Shown piece after piece: positions 11,049 to 21,266 of a DNA stretch of 64,000 bases. The number at the start of each line of letters is the position of its first letter. Within the stretch, counting starts at the first letter, position 1. The translations under genes and the position numbers were made by a program. The stretch spans positions 23,077,501 through 23,141,500 of the forward strand of contig NC_073634.1 in assembly GCF_029407905.1 (NCBI RefSeq), given 5' to 3'. This DNA is from Bubalus kerabau (taxonomy: Eukaryota; Chordata; Mammalia; Artiodactyla; Bovidae). The notes below the pieces were generated by a model, which was not told the DNA's origin, ran no database searches, and worked only from the letters and a program-made list of their open reading frames with translations.

Positions 11049-11387
11049 AGAGTCCCTTGGACTGCAAGGAGATCCAACCAGTCAATCCTAAAGGAAATCA
11101 ATACTGAATATTCATTGGAAGGACTGATGCTGAAGCTGAACTTCTAATGCTTTGGCTACCTCATGCGAAGACTTGACTCATTGGGAAAGACCCTGATGCT
11201 GGAAGGGATTGGGGACAGGAAGAGAAAGGGACAACAGAGGATGAGATGGCTGGATGGCATCACCGACTAGATGCACATGAGTCTGCATGTACTCCAGGAG
11301 TTGGTGATGGACAGGGAGGCCTGGCGTGCTGTGATTCATGGGGTTGCAAAGAATCGGACACGACTGAGCGACTGAACTGAACTGAAC
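9795..11387 (+). mobile_element. BovB LINE copy 3, 5'-truncated
   Basis: It starts at 'cagaagaactgtac' in ORF2, runs through the whole reverse-transcriptase core and C-terminus, and ends in the 3' UTR with the gactgagcgactgaactgaac tail. The hexamer actgca occurs on both sides (9790-9795 and 11391-11396) and may be a short target duplication. It is inverted relative to copy 1 and shares several derived changes with it. Confidence 0.95.
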
Positions 11388-11644
11388 CAAACTGCATACT
11401 TAAATGGTCTTCTAGGCTTAAAAAAAGAAAAAGAGAAACACTTTGACATTCATCTCTTTTCTTTCTTATCTTAGGTTATTTGTCCATGTTGGGTAGGTGA
11501 GGCCCTTAGGACTGATTTACACTTTGTCTCTTTCCAGAAGGGATTCAAGGCAACTTAAAAGACTTCTGTGTGTAATGAGGAGTCATTCCTATTATGTTCT
11601 TTGTGATAGGTTCTTTCTCTGAATAGCTGTATGTCTCCCTCCTT
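11388..11644. other. Short unique stretch, no feature
   Basis: Nothing recognisable between the BovB tail and the start of the next L2 piece. Confidence 0.5.
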
Positions 11645-11711
11645 AGATTCTTTCAAGTCTTTGCTTAAATCTTAGCTCCCCAGAGGCCTTCAACATGTCC
11701 TATATATATAT

Positions 11712-12242
11712 ATCGGCCTTCCATCTCCAAACATTCTGCATCTGCAGATTCAACCAACTATGGATTGAAAATATTCTGCTTCCCTGCATGCATGTGTGCT
11801 AAGTCGCTTCAGTCGTGTCCGACTCTTTGTGACCCTAAGGACTGGTAACCCATCAGGCTCCTCTGTCCATGGGATTCTCTAAGCAAGAATACTGGAGTGG
11901 GTTGCCATGCCCTCCTCTACGGGACCTTCCTGACCCAAGGAACAAACCTGTGTTTCCTGAATTGCAGGGGGATTCTTTACCACTGAGCCACTGGGGAAGT
12001 CCATTCTGCTGTCCTAGAGAGTTCCAATAAGTAAAACTTAAATTTTCCATACACTGACAACTATTTACATAGCGTTTATGTTTTCTTAGGTATTACAATT
12101 AATCTATAGATGATTTAAAGTATACAGGAGGATGTGTATTGGTTATATACAAATACTATGCCATTTTATATAAAGAACTCAAGCATCCTGTGATTTTGGG
12201 ATTTTTAGGGAGAACTGAAACTAATACCTAGGATTGACTGTA
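11712..12242. mobile_element. Tigger-family DNA transposon (non-autonomous) inside L2
   Basis: The left side 'tctgcagattcaaccaac' followed by 'tggattgaaaatattc', and the inner 'gatgatttaaagtatacag' and 'ttatataaagaactcaagca' segments, follow the Tigger/MER2 pattern (TcMar-Tigger). The termini are worn: the CAGTCGG-type left end is reduced to 'tcggccttcc'. A Bov-tA SINE interrupts it at 11781-12002. A second, clearer relative lies at 32530-32848. Confidence 0.7.
11781..12002 (-). mobile_element. Bov-tA SINE inside the Tigger element
   Basis: The complement reads from a tRNA-Glu-like head ('actgagccactgggg' seen on +) through the Bov-A body to the gtcgcttcagtcgtgtccgac end. The octamer attctgct flanks it at 11773-11780 and 12003-12010 and is the likely target duplication. 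Confidence 0.85.
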
Positions 12243-12618
12243 TAAAATATCTAATGGCCCTTTATATCTCTTTACCCCTCTTGACTCATAGCACTTACCA
12301 TTCAACATATTGTATATTTCTTGATTATCTCCTCTACCCAACCTCACTAGAATATAAGCTCCATGAGGGTGAAAGCTTTGCTTGTTTTATTCACTGCTGC
12401 ATCCCAACAATTTGATCAGTGTTTGGCACATAGTAGAGACTTAACGAATATTTGTTGAGTGAGTAAATGCATACCTTCTCAAAACTTAGTACAAATACCT
12501 GGCACATGATAAGTATTTGTTGAATAAAACAATGCCTTATTGAATGAATTAGAGAAAGGTGTGTGATTCATTCAAGGTCATGCAGACAGTGATAACTTGG
12601 CTTGTATAGATTTCAGGG

Positions 12619-12686
12619 CGGCCTGGTGTGCTACAGACCATGGGATTGCAAAGAGCTGGATATGATTTAGCAACTGAACAACAACA
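12619..12686 (+). repeat. 3' fragment of a BovB/Bov-tA-type element
   Basis: Only the last ~70 bases are present: 'gcctggtgtgctacag', 'gattgcaaagagctgga' and a caacaaca tail. The heptamer gatttca lies on both sides, so this may be a severely 5'-truncated insertion. Confidence 0.6.
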
Positions 12687-12689
12687 TCG

Positions 12690-13884
12690 ATTTCAATCCC
12701 TGCTAGTGTTTTCTCTGATGTCTCTTCATTTATATACCGGGTAGCAAATCCAAACTGTTGTACTGTCAAAGTTTCCTTTCTCATCCAGTTTGGTACCTGC
12801 CAAAATGAACATTGTACGGCTATGACAGTAATTATAAAGTGAGAAGAAAGTAAAATTTTGTCTGTTAATGTTCCTGGCTAGTAAGAAAATGAAAAAAAAG
12901 AGAGGAAGAGAGAGGTCTTCAATGATGCCTCCATTTCTCCTGCTTCCCTACATGCAGTCAGGAACTTATGTGGAAGGACAGGTACCCATATACCTCTCCC
13001 CAGCACAGGCACTAAATATATTCCTGCCCTCCAGGGACTTGATGTCCTCACCGTCCCTGTCTTCTATCACCTTTCTTATTTTACACAGTGTCACAAGTCC
13101 TGTGCATAAAGGCAGAGCAACTTCTAGAGGTTTATTGCAGGTCCCTGAATTTGGACTCCCACACAGAAAACCAGGAAATCTCTCATGGGGGACATCCCGG
13201 ACTCTCCTTGCATTTCCTTCACAGACAACATTCCATCAGGACGTTTGAAAACCACAGCTGACAATAATCTCTTTTAGGACCCCGAGGTCACTTAGGCTCA
13301 AGCTCAGGGCCATTTGCCACACCTCACTCTGCTGATGGACTGGACTCGTCAGCACATCTCTCCCACCTGCCGTTGTGGACATTCGGAAGCCCACTCGTTA
13401 GAGTTTGTCCTCAACCCTCTAGAAGCAATCGTTCCTTGGAGAGGATAATAATACATAGATGCAGCCTTGAGAGTGCTTTGAGCTGCCTGACTGCCGACTG
13501 AACTGGACCAGGTGGAAAGGGGAGCCCTTTCACACATTCAACACGAGTTTATTGGGGGCCCAACCTGTGCCAAGGAACTGGGCCAGTAACGTTGGCACTG
13601 CTCTCAGGCTGACTTATTTTTCCTTCATCTTTCCAAACCTGCCTGAGTGAATATGAAAACTGTTCTAAAGGCCTTCACCTTAACCTTCCTGGGACATCTA
13701 GATGCCCTTGACTGGGGTCCAGTCATTTGTCTGGCATAAGTACATGTTATGCAAATTAGGCACCCACACAAGAGTCAACACGTGGTGCCCCTACGCTTTG
13801 TACCTAATCCCAGCAATGCTGTGAGACTTACACAAGCGAACACTGGATGCTGAGCTTTCTCAAAGGTAGCCGTCTCCTTTGTGG
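12690..13884. other. Unique sequence, weak L2 trace
   Basis: A 126-codon frame at 12868-13248 resembles no known protein and is probably chance. 13535-13615 carries a faint antisense L2-tail pattern ('gtttattgggggcc'). No gene is supported. Confidence 0.45.
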
Positions 13885-14090
13885 TGATGGTTGAGTCACT
13901 AAGTCATGTCCAACTCTCGCAGGCCCACGGACTTAGCCTGCCAGGCTCCTCTGTCCATGGGATTTCCCAGGCAAGAAGACTGGAGTGGGTGCCATTTCTT
14001 TCTCCAGGGGATCTGCCCTACTCAGGGATTGAACCTGGGTCTCCTGCATTGGCAGGTGGATTCTTTACCACTGAGCCATCAGGGAAGCCC
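13885..14090 (-). mobile_element. Bov-tA SINE
   Basis: The + strand shows 'gttgagtcactaagtcatg' at the 3' end of the element and 'ccactgagccatcagggaag' at the tRNA-Glu-like head. Full length with substitutions. Confidence 0.85.
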
Positions 14091-14335
14091 AATCTCTGTT
14101 CCTGGAGTGGTCTAAGACTTCCTTTTTGGTTTGTAAAGTCCTATTTTAAATTGTTTCTAATTGTGAATCTTTCTAGAAAGCAAAGATGAGAGTTGTGAGC
14201 ATTGTTTCATTATGTTGTAACTCTCAGGACCTGCTGCATAAGTCTGATTGTTAGGGAATATGACCTTACATTCTTACTGTTGTGCAGCTTGTTCATGTTG
14301 AACACAGGAGTGTAAGTCTCTGTGACAGGTACAAA

Positions 14336-14818
14336 AAAGAATATGCCCTCTACACTCGTTACCCTCCAGGGTTCTTGGCTTCCTTAATCAATAGAAATTG
14401 ATCAGAGGCCACACAAGAAATTCAGCCAAGGCTTTCTTGGGGTGAGAACAAACAATGGGTTCCCTTGCTTGCTTCTCTTGGGGAGGGGTGGGGAGTGGCA
14501 AGCTGTTCCTATGTTGGGGGAGGGCAGTAGCTGGTTCAGGAGTCCTGCCAGAAGGTGGCCTAGGTGGTTTTCCCACCTTTTAGGTGGTGCTGTGTGTAGG
14601 GGGCATGTGCTTTGGGTTCTTCAGAAGTGGCAGTTGGGTGTTTTGGTCTCTTTGCATCTTTTGTCCAAAATTTGTTCCAACTGGGTGGTTATTTTTGGTC
14701 CCATACAGTTTCTTTGTATTTTGTTGCTTCGGGTGCTGCAGGTATATTTTGCCTCTAGGTGCAAAGCATTGCAGCACTGCAGCAAAGGGCCCTCCCCCCC
14801 AGGCCTGGCTCACAATTT
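14336..14818 (-). mobile_element. Probable ruminant LTR (unit A, first copy)
   Basis: On the minus strand this unit runs from an 'aggcctgg' and 'cctttgctgcag' start, through 'aaaatacaaagaaactgta' and 'caaagagaccaaaac', to 'gaaccctggagggta'. A second copy in the opposite orientation is at 17930-18334 plus 20297-20385. The shared order of blocks, the length of about 0.5 kb and a TATA-like 'ctataaaagg' in the second copy suggest a solitary LTR of a ruminant endogenous retrovirus. I cannot name the family with certainty. No viral gene is present. Confidence 0.55.
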
Positions 14819-14829
14819 AGTTTAAAATT

Positions 14830-14900
14830 TTGTAGAGGTGATAAAGCAAGTACACAAGTAACTGTAATACAAGACAATATATGATAAATGTCATCAACTC
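14830..14900 (-). repeat. Possible L2 fragment
   Basis: 'agtaactgtaatacaagac' and 'gataaatgtcatcaactctatgac' resemble antisense L2 internal sequence. Short and uncertain. Confidence 0.35.
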
Positions 14901-15116
14901 TATGACATTTTCCAATGCCAAATAGGGTTGTGGAAAATTCTGAAAGAGATGGGAATACCAGACCACCTGACCTGCCTCTTGAGAAACCTATATGCAGGTC
15001 AGGAAGCAACAGTTAGAACTGGACATGAAACAACAGACTGGTTCCAAATAGGAAAAGGAGAACGTCAAAGCTGTATATTGTCACCCTGCTTATTTAACTT
15101 ATATGCAGAGTACATC

Positions 15117-15389
15117 CAGAGAAGGCGATGGCACCCCACTCCAGTACTCTTGCCTGGAAAATCCCATGGACAGAGGAGCCTGGTAGGCTGCAGTCCATGG
15201 GGTCGCTAAGAGTCAGACACGACTGAGCGAGTTCACTTTCACTTTTCACTTTCATGCTTTGGAGAAGGAAATGGCAACCCACTCCAGTGTTCTTGCCTGG
15301 AGAATCCTGGGGATGGCGGAGCCTGGTGGGCTGCCATCTATGGGGTCACACAGAATCGGACACGACTGAAGCTGCTTAGCAGCTTAGCA
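15117..15389 (+). mobile_element. Bov-A2 SINE inserted in BovB copy 4
   Basis: The dimeric Bov-A structure is clear: a first unit 'gaaggcgatggcacccc' and a second unit 'ggagaaggaaatggcaaccc', joined by a gttcactttcacttttcac linker. The target duplication gcagagtacatc lies at 15105-15116 and 15390-15401. Removing the insert restores the BovB sequence exactly at this point. Confidence 0.95.
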
Positions 15390-15401
15390 GCAGAGTACAT
15401 C

Positions 15402-16037
15402 ATGAGAAACACTGGGCTGGAAGAAGCACAAGCTGGAATCAAGATTGCTGGGACAAATATCAATAACATCAGATATACACATGACACCACCCTTATGGCA
15501 GAAAGTGAAGAGGAACTCAAAAGCCTCTTGATTAAAGTGAAAGACGAGAGTGAAAAAGTTGGCTTAAAGCTCAACATTGAGAAAACTAGGATCATGGCAT
15601 CTGGTCCCATCACTTCATGGGAAATAGATGGGGAAACAGTGGAAACAGTGTCAGACTTTATTTTTCTGGGCTCCAAAATCACTGCAGATGGTCACTGCAG
15701 CCATGAAATTAAAAGACGCTTGCTCCTTAGAAGGAAAGTTATGACCAACCTAGATAGCATATTGAAAAGCAGAGACATTACTTTGCCAACAAAGGTCCAT
15801 CTAGTCAAGGCTATGGTTTTTCCAGTGGTCATGTATGGATGTGAGAGTTGGACTGTGAAGAAAGCTCAGTGCCGAAGAATTGATGCTTTTGAACTGTGGT
15901 GTTGGAGAAGATTCTTGAGAGTCCCTTGGACTGCAAGGAGATCCAACCAGTCCATCCTAAAGGAGACCAGTCCTGGGTGTTCATTGGAAGGACTGATGCT
16001 AAAGCTGAAACTCCAGTACTTTGGCCACCTCATGTGA
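15402..16037 (+). pseudogene. BovB ORF2 C-terminal remnant (copy 4)
   Basis: A 211-codon open stretch starts just before the reverse-transcriptase motif C and runs through the conserved GCESWTV, FELWCWRR and PWTARRSNQSIL segments. Motif C, normally YADD, reads YTHD here, so the metal-binding aspartate pair is lost. The frame ends at the TGA after GHLM, where several other copies also stop. Non-functional. Confidence 0.85.
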
Positions 16038-16259
16038 AGAGTTGACTCATTGGAAAAGACTCTGATGCTGAGAGGGATTGGGGGCAGGAGGAGAAGGGGA
16101 TGACAGAGGATGAGATGGCTGGATGACATCACCAACTAGATGTATGTGAGTTTAGGTGAACTCCGGGAGTTGGTGATGGACAGGGAGGCCTGGCGTGCTG
16201 TGATTCATGGGGTCACAAAGAGTCGGACACGACTGAGCAACTGAACTGAACTGAACTGA

Positions 16260-17059
16260 TTTTGCTATGTTATCCATCAATGGGATAATATGTATTTAAA
16301 CTGAGATCATCTGGATTATCTGGGTGAACAGTCAGTAATACTGATATTTCACTCTACATTAGTGGTTTTAAAGTTCTTTCCTTTTTAAATAGAATTGTAA
16401 GAAGGACCTTGGCATATGTCATAGGCAAAAGTGTAGTTGTTTTGGTTGAGCTACAGTGAGGAGTCCCTCCCCTCTCAGTCCTCTACCGTTTCACTAAAGA
16501 GTTACTTGAAACTCCCTCCTGACTCTTATGGGCTCCAAGAAACACAGTGGGAACTATGCAGAGATGATGAGTAAGTGGAGAGATTGCTTCTGGTTGGACT
16601 GATCAGGTGGCCTGCTGGCGGAGGCAGCATTTGAAGTCAGTCTACGTACAAAGTGATCATTGGACTTTGCATTGTATAGTACTGGGTCATGTGGTCTGGG
16701 TGTACCTACCCTGGGCATACATCTTCATGACTTGTGAAACGGCCTTCATAGACAGTGTGAGGGGAGATCCCACACTTGATCCCCTCATGGTCATATGCAC
16801 TCTGCCCCTCCAAAAAGTTACTTAGTTTCATGGTGATGAAGGATCCAAAGTTCATTTCTGGCCTCCTCTGACCCTTCCCTTGCTCTTCCTCCTTTTCCTC
16901 TAAGGAAACTTTATGCTGTTCCTTTGTCAGCTCAGGGGCCCAGCTTATCTGGATATTTGTCCTTTGCCAGCAGCAACACTACAATGGAATCTAATATTTA
17001 TTTCTTTAGCATTGGCCCCCAGAAGCAAATATGCAGTTCAAGGCAATAATGATGAAACT
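16260..17059. other. Unique sequence, no feature recognised
   Basis: A 72-codon frame at 16607-16825 has no recognisable motif. No repeat is evident. Confidence 0.5.
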
Positions 17060-17071
17060 ACCACCCTCAGG

Positions 17072-17343
17072 GGAGAAGGCAATGGCACCCCACTCCAGTA
17101 CTCTTGCCTGGAAAATCCCATGGATGGAGGAGCCTGGTAGGCTGCAGTCCATGGGGTCGCGAAGAGTTGGACACGACTGAGCGACTTCACTTTCACTTTT
17201 CACTTTCATGCATTGGAGAAGGAAATGGCAACCCACTCCAGTATTCCCTGGAGAATCCCAGAGACGGGGGAGCCTGGTGGGCTGCCGTCTCTGGGGTCAC
17301 ACAGAGTCGGACACGACTGAAGCGACTTAGCAGCAGCAGCAGC
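17072..17343 (+). mobile_element. Bov-A2 SINE
   Basis: Two Bov-A units are joined by the cttcactttcacttttcac linker, and the element ends in cagcagcagcagc. The target duplication accaccctcagg is at 17060-17071 and 17344-17355, all 12 bases identical. Both units are nearly intact, suggesting a fairly young copy. Confidence 0.95.
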
Positions 17344-17514
17344 ACCACCCTCAGGAAATGCTGTGCTTTCTTTCAAGGAGGGCAGGCTTGGGAGGAAGGA
17401 CCCACTCAGGAGCGACCCACTGGATCACTCTAGAACCAGTGATCTAGAACCCTAGTCCTTTTGCATAGCTAATTATGACTAATTGAAGTTTTATTGCATC
17501 TTGGAGTATAGTTA

Positions 17515-17728
17515 GATTTCCCTGGTAGCTGCTCAGCAGTAAAAAATCTGCCAGTGATACAAGAGACATAGGAGACTCAGGTTCAATCCCTGGGTCAGGA
17601 AGATCCCATGGAGGAGGGCATGCAACCCACTCCAGTATTCTTGCTTGGAGAATCCCATGGACAGCAGAGCTTGGCGGGCTACAGTCCGTAGCTTCGCAAA
17701 GAGTCAGACACAACTGAAGTGATACAGC
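17515..17728 (+). mobile_element. Bov-tA SINE followed by a CA microsatellite
   Basis: The tRNA-Glu-like head is 'gatttccctggtagctgctc'; the RNA polymerase III B box is recognisable as 'ggttcaatccc'. The Bov-A body follows and the element ends at 'gaagtgatacagcacaca', which passes directly into a CA repeat. Confidence 0.85.
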
Positions 17729-17763
17729 ACACACGCGCACACACACACACACACACACACACG
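17727..17763 (+). repeat. (CA)n microsatellite
   Basis: About 18 CA units with two CG interruptions near the 5' side, grown from the cagcacaca tail of the preceding SINE. Likely to vary in length between individuals. Confidence 0.9.
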
Positions 17764-18334
17764 CATGGAGTAGAGTTAACATTGCTTGGGAAGTGGGTTG
17801 CCTACTCCAAGCTTCATGCTGTCTTGCAACATCCAAATGTTAGGATTTGGGGGAATGACCAAATCTCACACACCATTCTCTTCCTTAATTGCTTTGTTAT
17901 CTCTTGTCAGGCTAAAGCCGTGGTTAGCTTTTAGACAGGCCTGGGACCTGGGAACCTTTGCTGCAGGGCTGCCCTGATTGTACCTTGACATGTATCTCCT
18001 TGAGGAACAAAATACAAAGAAGCTGTAGGGGACTAAAAATAACTGTGTGCAGGTGCAGATGGGGCAAATTCTGGACCCAAAAGATACAAAGAGACCAAAA
18101 AACCCAACTGCCACTTTTGAGGAGCCTGGAGAAAAATAGAGCAAAAGCAGGTACTGAGCATGCCCTCTGCTCAACACCATAGCAGGGGGTGGGCAACACA
18201 CCTAAGCTGCCCTTCTGCCCAATCCCTGAACTCACCCCTGTCTTCCTCTCTTAAAAGGAACAAGCTTGCCCCCCTCTGGGAGTGAGCAAGCAAGGGAACC
18301 TGTTGTCTGTTTTCATTGCCCCTTATTGCAGCAC

Positions 18335-20296
18335 TTCAGTTCAGTTCAGTTCAGTCGCTCAGTCGTGGCCAACTCTTCATGACCCCATGAATCGCAGCAC
18401 ACCAGGCCTCCCTGTCCATCACCAACTCCCGAAGTTCACTCAGACTCACGTCTATTGAGTCAGTGATGCCATCCAGCCATCTCATCCTCTGTCATCCCCT
18501 TCTCCTCCTGCCCCCAATCCCTCCCAGCATCAGAGTCTTTTCCAATGAGTCAACTCTTCGCATGAGGTGGCCAAAGGACTGGAGTTTCAGCTTTAGCATC
18601 ATTCCTTCCAAAGAAATCCCAGGGCTGATCTCCTTCAGAACGGACTGGTTGGATCTCCTTGCAGTCCAAGGGACTCTCTAGAGTCTTCTCTAACACCACA
18701 GTTCAAAAGCATCAATTCTTCGGCGCTCAGCCTTCTTCACAGTCCAACTCTTACATCCATACATGACCACTGAAAAAACCATAGCCTTGACTAGACGGAC
18801 CTTTGTTGGCAAAATAATGTCTCTGCTTTTGAATATGCTATCTAGGTTGGTCATAACTTTTCTTCCAAGGAGTAAGCATCTTTTAATTTCATGGCTGCAG
18901 TCACTATCTGCAGTGATTTTGGAGCCCCAAAAAATAAAGTCTGACACTGTTTCCACTGTTTCCCCATCTATTTCCCATGAAGTGGTGGGACCGGATGCCA
19001 TGATCTTTGTTTTCTGAATGTTGAGCTTTAAGCCAACTTTTTCACTCTCCTCTTTCACTTTCATCAAGAGGCTTTTGAGTTCCTTTTCACTTTCTGCCAT
19101 AAGGGTGGTGTCATCTGCATATCTGAGGGTATTGATATTTCTCCCGGCAATCTTGATTCCAGCTTGTGCTTCTTCCAGCCCAGCGTTTCTCATGATGTAC
19201 TCTGCATATAAGTTAAATAAGCAGGGTGACAATATACAGCCTTGACATACTCCTTTTCCTATTTGGAACCAGTTTGTTATTCCATGTCCAGTTCTAACTG
19301 TTGCTTCCTGACCTGCATACAAATTTCTCAAGAGGCAGGTCAGGCGGTCTGGTATTCCCATCTCTTTCAGAATTTTCCACAGTTTATTGTGATCCACACA
19401 GTCAAAGGCTTTGGCATAGTCAATAAAGCAGAAATAGATGTTTTTCTGGAACTCTCTTGCTTTTTCCATGATCCAGCAGGTGTTGGCAATTTGATCTCTG
19501 GTTCCTCTGCCTTTTCTAAAACCAGCTTGAACATCAGGAAGTTCATGGTTCACATATTGCTGAAGCCTGGCTTGGAGAATTTGAGCATTACTTTATCAGC
19601 ATGTGAGATGAGTGCAATTGTGCGGTAGTATGAGCATTCTTTGGCATTGCCTTTCTTTGGGATTGGAATGAAAACGGACCTTTTCCAGTCCTTTGGCCAC
19701 TGCTGAGTTTTCCAGATTTGCTGGCATTTTGAGTGCAGCACTTTCACAGTATCATCTTTCAGGAATTGAAATAGCTCAACTGGAATTCCATCACCTCCAC
19801 TAGCTTTGTTCATAGTGATGCTTTCTAAGGCCCACTTGACTTTACATTCCAGGATGTCTGGCTCTAGGTCAGTGATCACACCATCGTGATTATCTGGGTC
19901 GTGAAGACCTTTTTTGTACAGTTCTTCTGTGTATTCTTGCCACCTCTTCTTAATATCTTCTGCTTCTGTTAGGTCCATACGATTTCTGTCCTTTATGGAG
20001 CCCATCTTTGCATGAAATGTCCCCTTGGTATCTCTAATTTTCTTGAAGTGATCTCTAGTCTTTTGCATTCTGTTGTTTTCCTCTATTTCTTTGCATTGAT
20101 CGCTGAGGAAGGCTTTCTTATCTCTCCTTGCTATTCTTTGGAACTCTGCATTAAGATGCTTATATCTTTCCTTTTCTCCTTTGCTTTTCACTTCTCTTCT
20201 TTTCACAGCTATTTTTAAGGCCTCCCCAGACAGCCATTTTGCTTTTTTGCATTTCTTTTCCATGGAGATGGTCTTGATCCCTGCAGGGGTCCCCAT
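18335..20296 (-). mobile_element. BovB LINE copy 5, longest in the window
   Basis: It starts with four ttcag repeats on + and extends about 1.96 kb into ORF2, reaching upstream of the reverse-transcriptase core to the lysine-rich segment that follows the endonuclease domain. It lies inside an LTR-like unit, so it postdates that LTR. The 5' end is truncated. Confidence 0.95.
18690..20296 (-). pseudogene. BovB ORF2 remnant with one main frameshift (copy 5)
   Basis: Two overlapping open stretches, 19550-20296 (248 codons) then 18690-19553 (287 codons), cover the linker after the endonuclease, the whole reverse-transcriptase core and part of the C-terminus. A one-base loss in a T run at about 19577 causes the switch of frame. 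Motif A (FIDYAKAFD), motif B (GVCQGCILSPCLF) and an intact YADD motif C are present, making this the least damaged catalytic region here. The endonuclease itself is missing. Not functional as it stands. Confidence 0.9.
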
Positions 20297-20463
20297 AAAA
20301 CCTTGCCTGAATTTTTCTCTGGCCTCTAGTCAATTGCTATGGATTGGGGAAGGCCAAGAACCCTGGCTGGTAGCTATAAAAGGAAGCAGGGTTTCCACAG
20401 AAAGATGGAAGTCATACCCAGACTTACAGGTTTGTGAGAACTGTGCAGAAAATTCAATTCAAT

Positions 20464-21110
20464 TAAAAAATATATATCTGTTGAAATTTTTTAAAGCAGT
20501 CTTAGGTTCACAGCAAAACTGAGCAGAAAATATATAGAGTCCATATACCATCTGCCCCCCCACACATACAGCCTCCCCCACTGTCAAAGTCCTGCAGCAG
20601 AGCAGTATATTTATTAGAATCAGCGAATCTACATTGACACATCGTTATCAGCAGTCTACAGTGTGCATTAGAGTTCACTCTTGGTGTGTACATTCTGCGG
20701 GTATGGACAAGCATGATGACCTGAATCCACTATTAGAGTATCATACACAGTAGTTTCACTGCCTTAAAAATCGTCTGTGGGTCACCTATCCATCCCTCTC
20801 CTCTCCCTTTTTCCTGGCAACCAGTGATCTTTTCACTCTCTCCATAGTTTTACCTTTTTTCAGAATGTTCTATAGTTGGAATCCTAGCCTTTTCAGATTG
20901 GCTTCTTTCACTTTGTAATATAAATTTAAGTTTTCTCCATGGCTTGATAGCTCATGTACTTTTAGCACTAAATAATATTGCATTGTCATGATGTACCACA
21001 GTTTATCCATTCTCCTACTGAATATATGTTGAGTTTTTACTCTGATTAAACCATTAAGCTATATTCAGTTAGAGCATATAATAACATAAGACATACATCA
21101 TTCTGTTGTT
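20464..21110 (-). mobile_element. L1M LINE 3' region, antisense
   Basis: On + one reads 'cttaggttcacagcaaaac', 'agtatatttattagaatc', 'cactgccttaaaaatcgtc', 'ccctggcaacc'-like and 'gatgtaccacagtttatcc', the usual antisense order of an old L1 3' region. The A tail appears as aattcaatt... at the left edge. Confidence 0.75.
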
Positions 21111-21266
21111 CAACAGCTAGTTTACAGCCAATTCAAATCTTTTGTTAAGGGCTGGACTAGAGCAAAGTTGTTACAAGGAAAGAGAGACTCCAACTAGTTA
21201 ACTTTCAGGCTTCTCAAAGAGAAAACACATGAGGAGGGACTAGAAGAATGGGTAGGATTCCAAAGT

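Larger units (their letters stand above)
11645..12530 (+). repeat. L2 LINE 3' end split by a Tigger element
   Basis: 11645-11711 matches the L2 segment 'agtctttgcttaaat...cagaggcctt'. 12243-12530 continues it with 'catagcacttaccattcaac', 'ctagaatataagctcc', 'ttcactgctgcatcccaac' and 'ttggcacatagtag'. The break at a TA-rich site holds a Tigger element, as expected for TA-targeting mariner-type transposons. Confidence 0.75.
14929..16259 (+). mobile_element. BovB LINE copy 4, 5'-truncated, split by Bov-A2
   Basis: It begins at 'tgtggaaaattctgaaag' inside the reverse-transcriptase core and ends with three ctgaa tail repeats. A Bov-A2 SINE occupies 15117-15389 with a 12-base target duplication. 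Downstream ORF2 sequence is still open over 15402-16037. Confidence 0.95.
17930..20385 (+). mobile_element. Probable ruminant LTR (unit A, second copy), split by BovB copy 5
   Basis: 17930-18334 aligns block by block with the complement of 14336-14818 ('ggcctggg', 'cctttgctgcag', 'acaaaatacaaagaa', 'aaaagatacaaagagacc', 'cccaactgccacttttgagg'). After the BovB insertion the unit resumes at about 20303 with 'cttgcctgaatttttc' and 'ggccaagaaccctggctgg', followed by a TATA-like ctataaaagg near 20374. That box downstream of an upstream-type region fits an LTR promoter. The family is not confidently named and no viral coding sequence is seen. Confidence 0.55.

Noticed and set aside
12868..13248. 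126-codon frame as a gene
   Set aside because: No motif, no homologue recognised, and no context.
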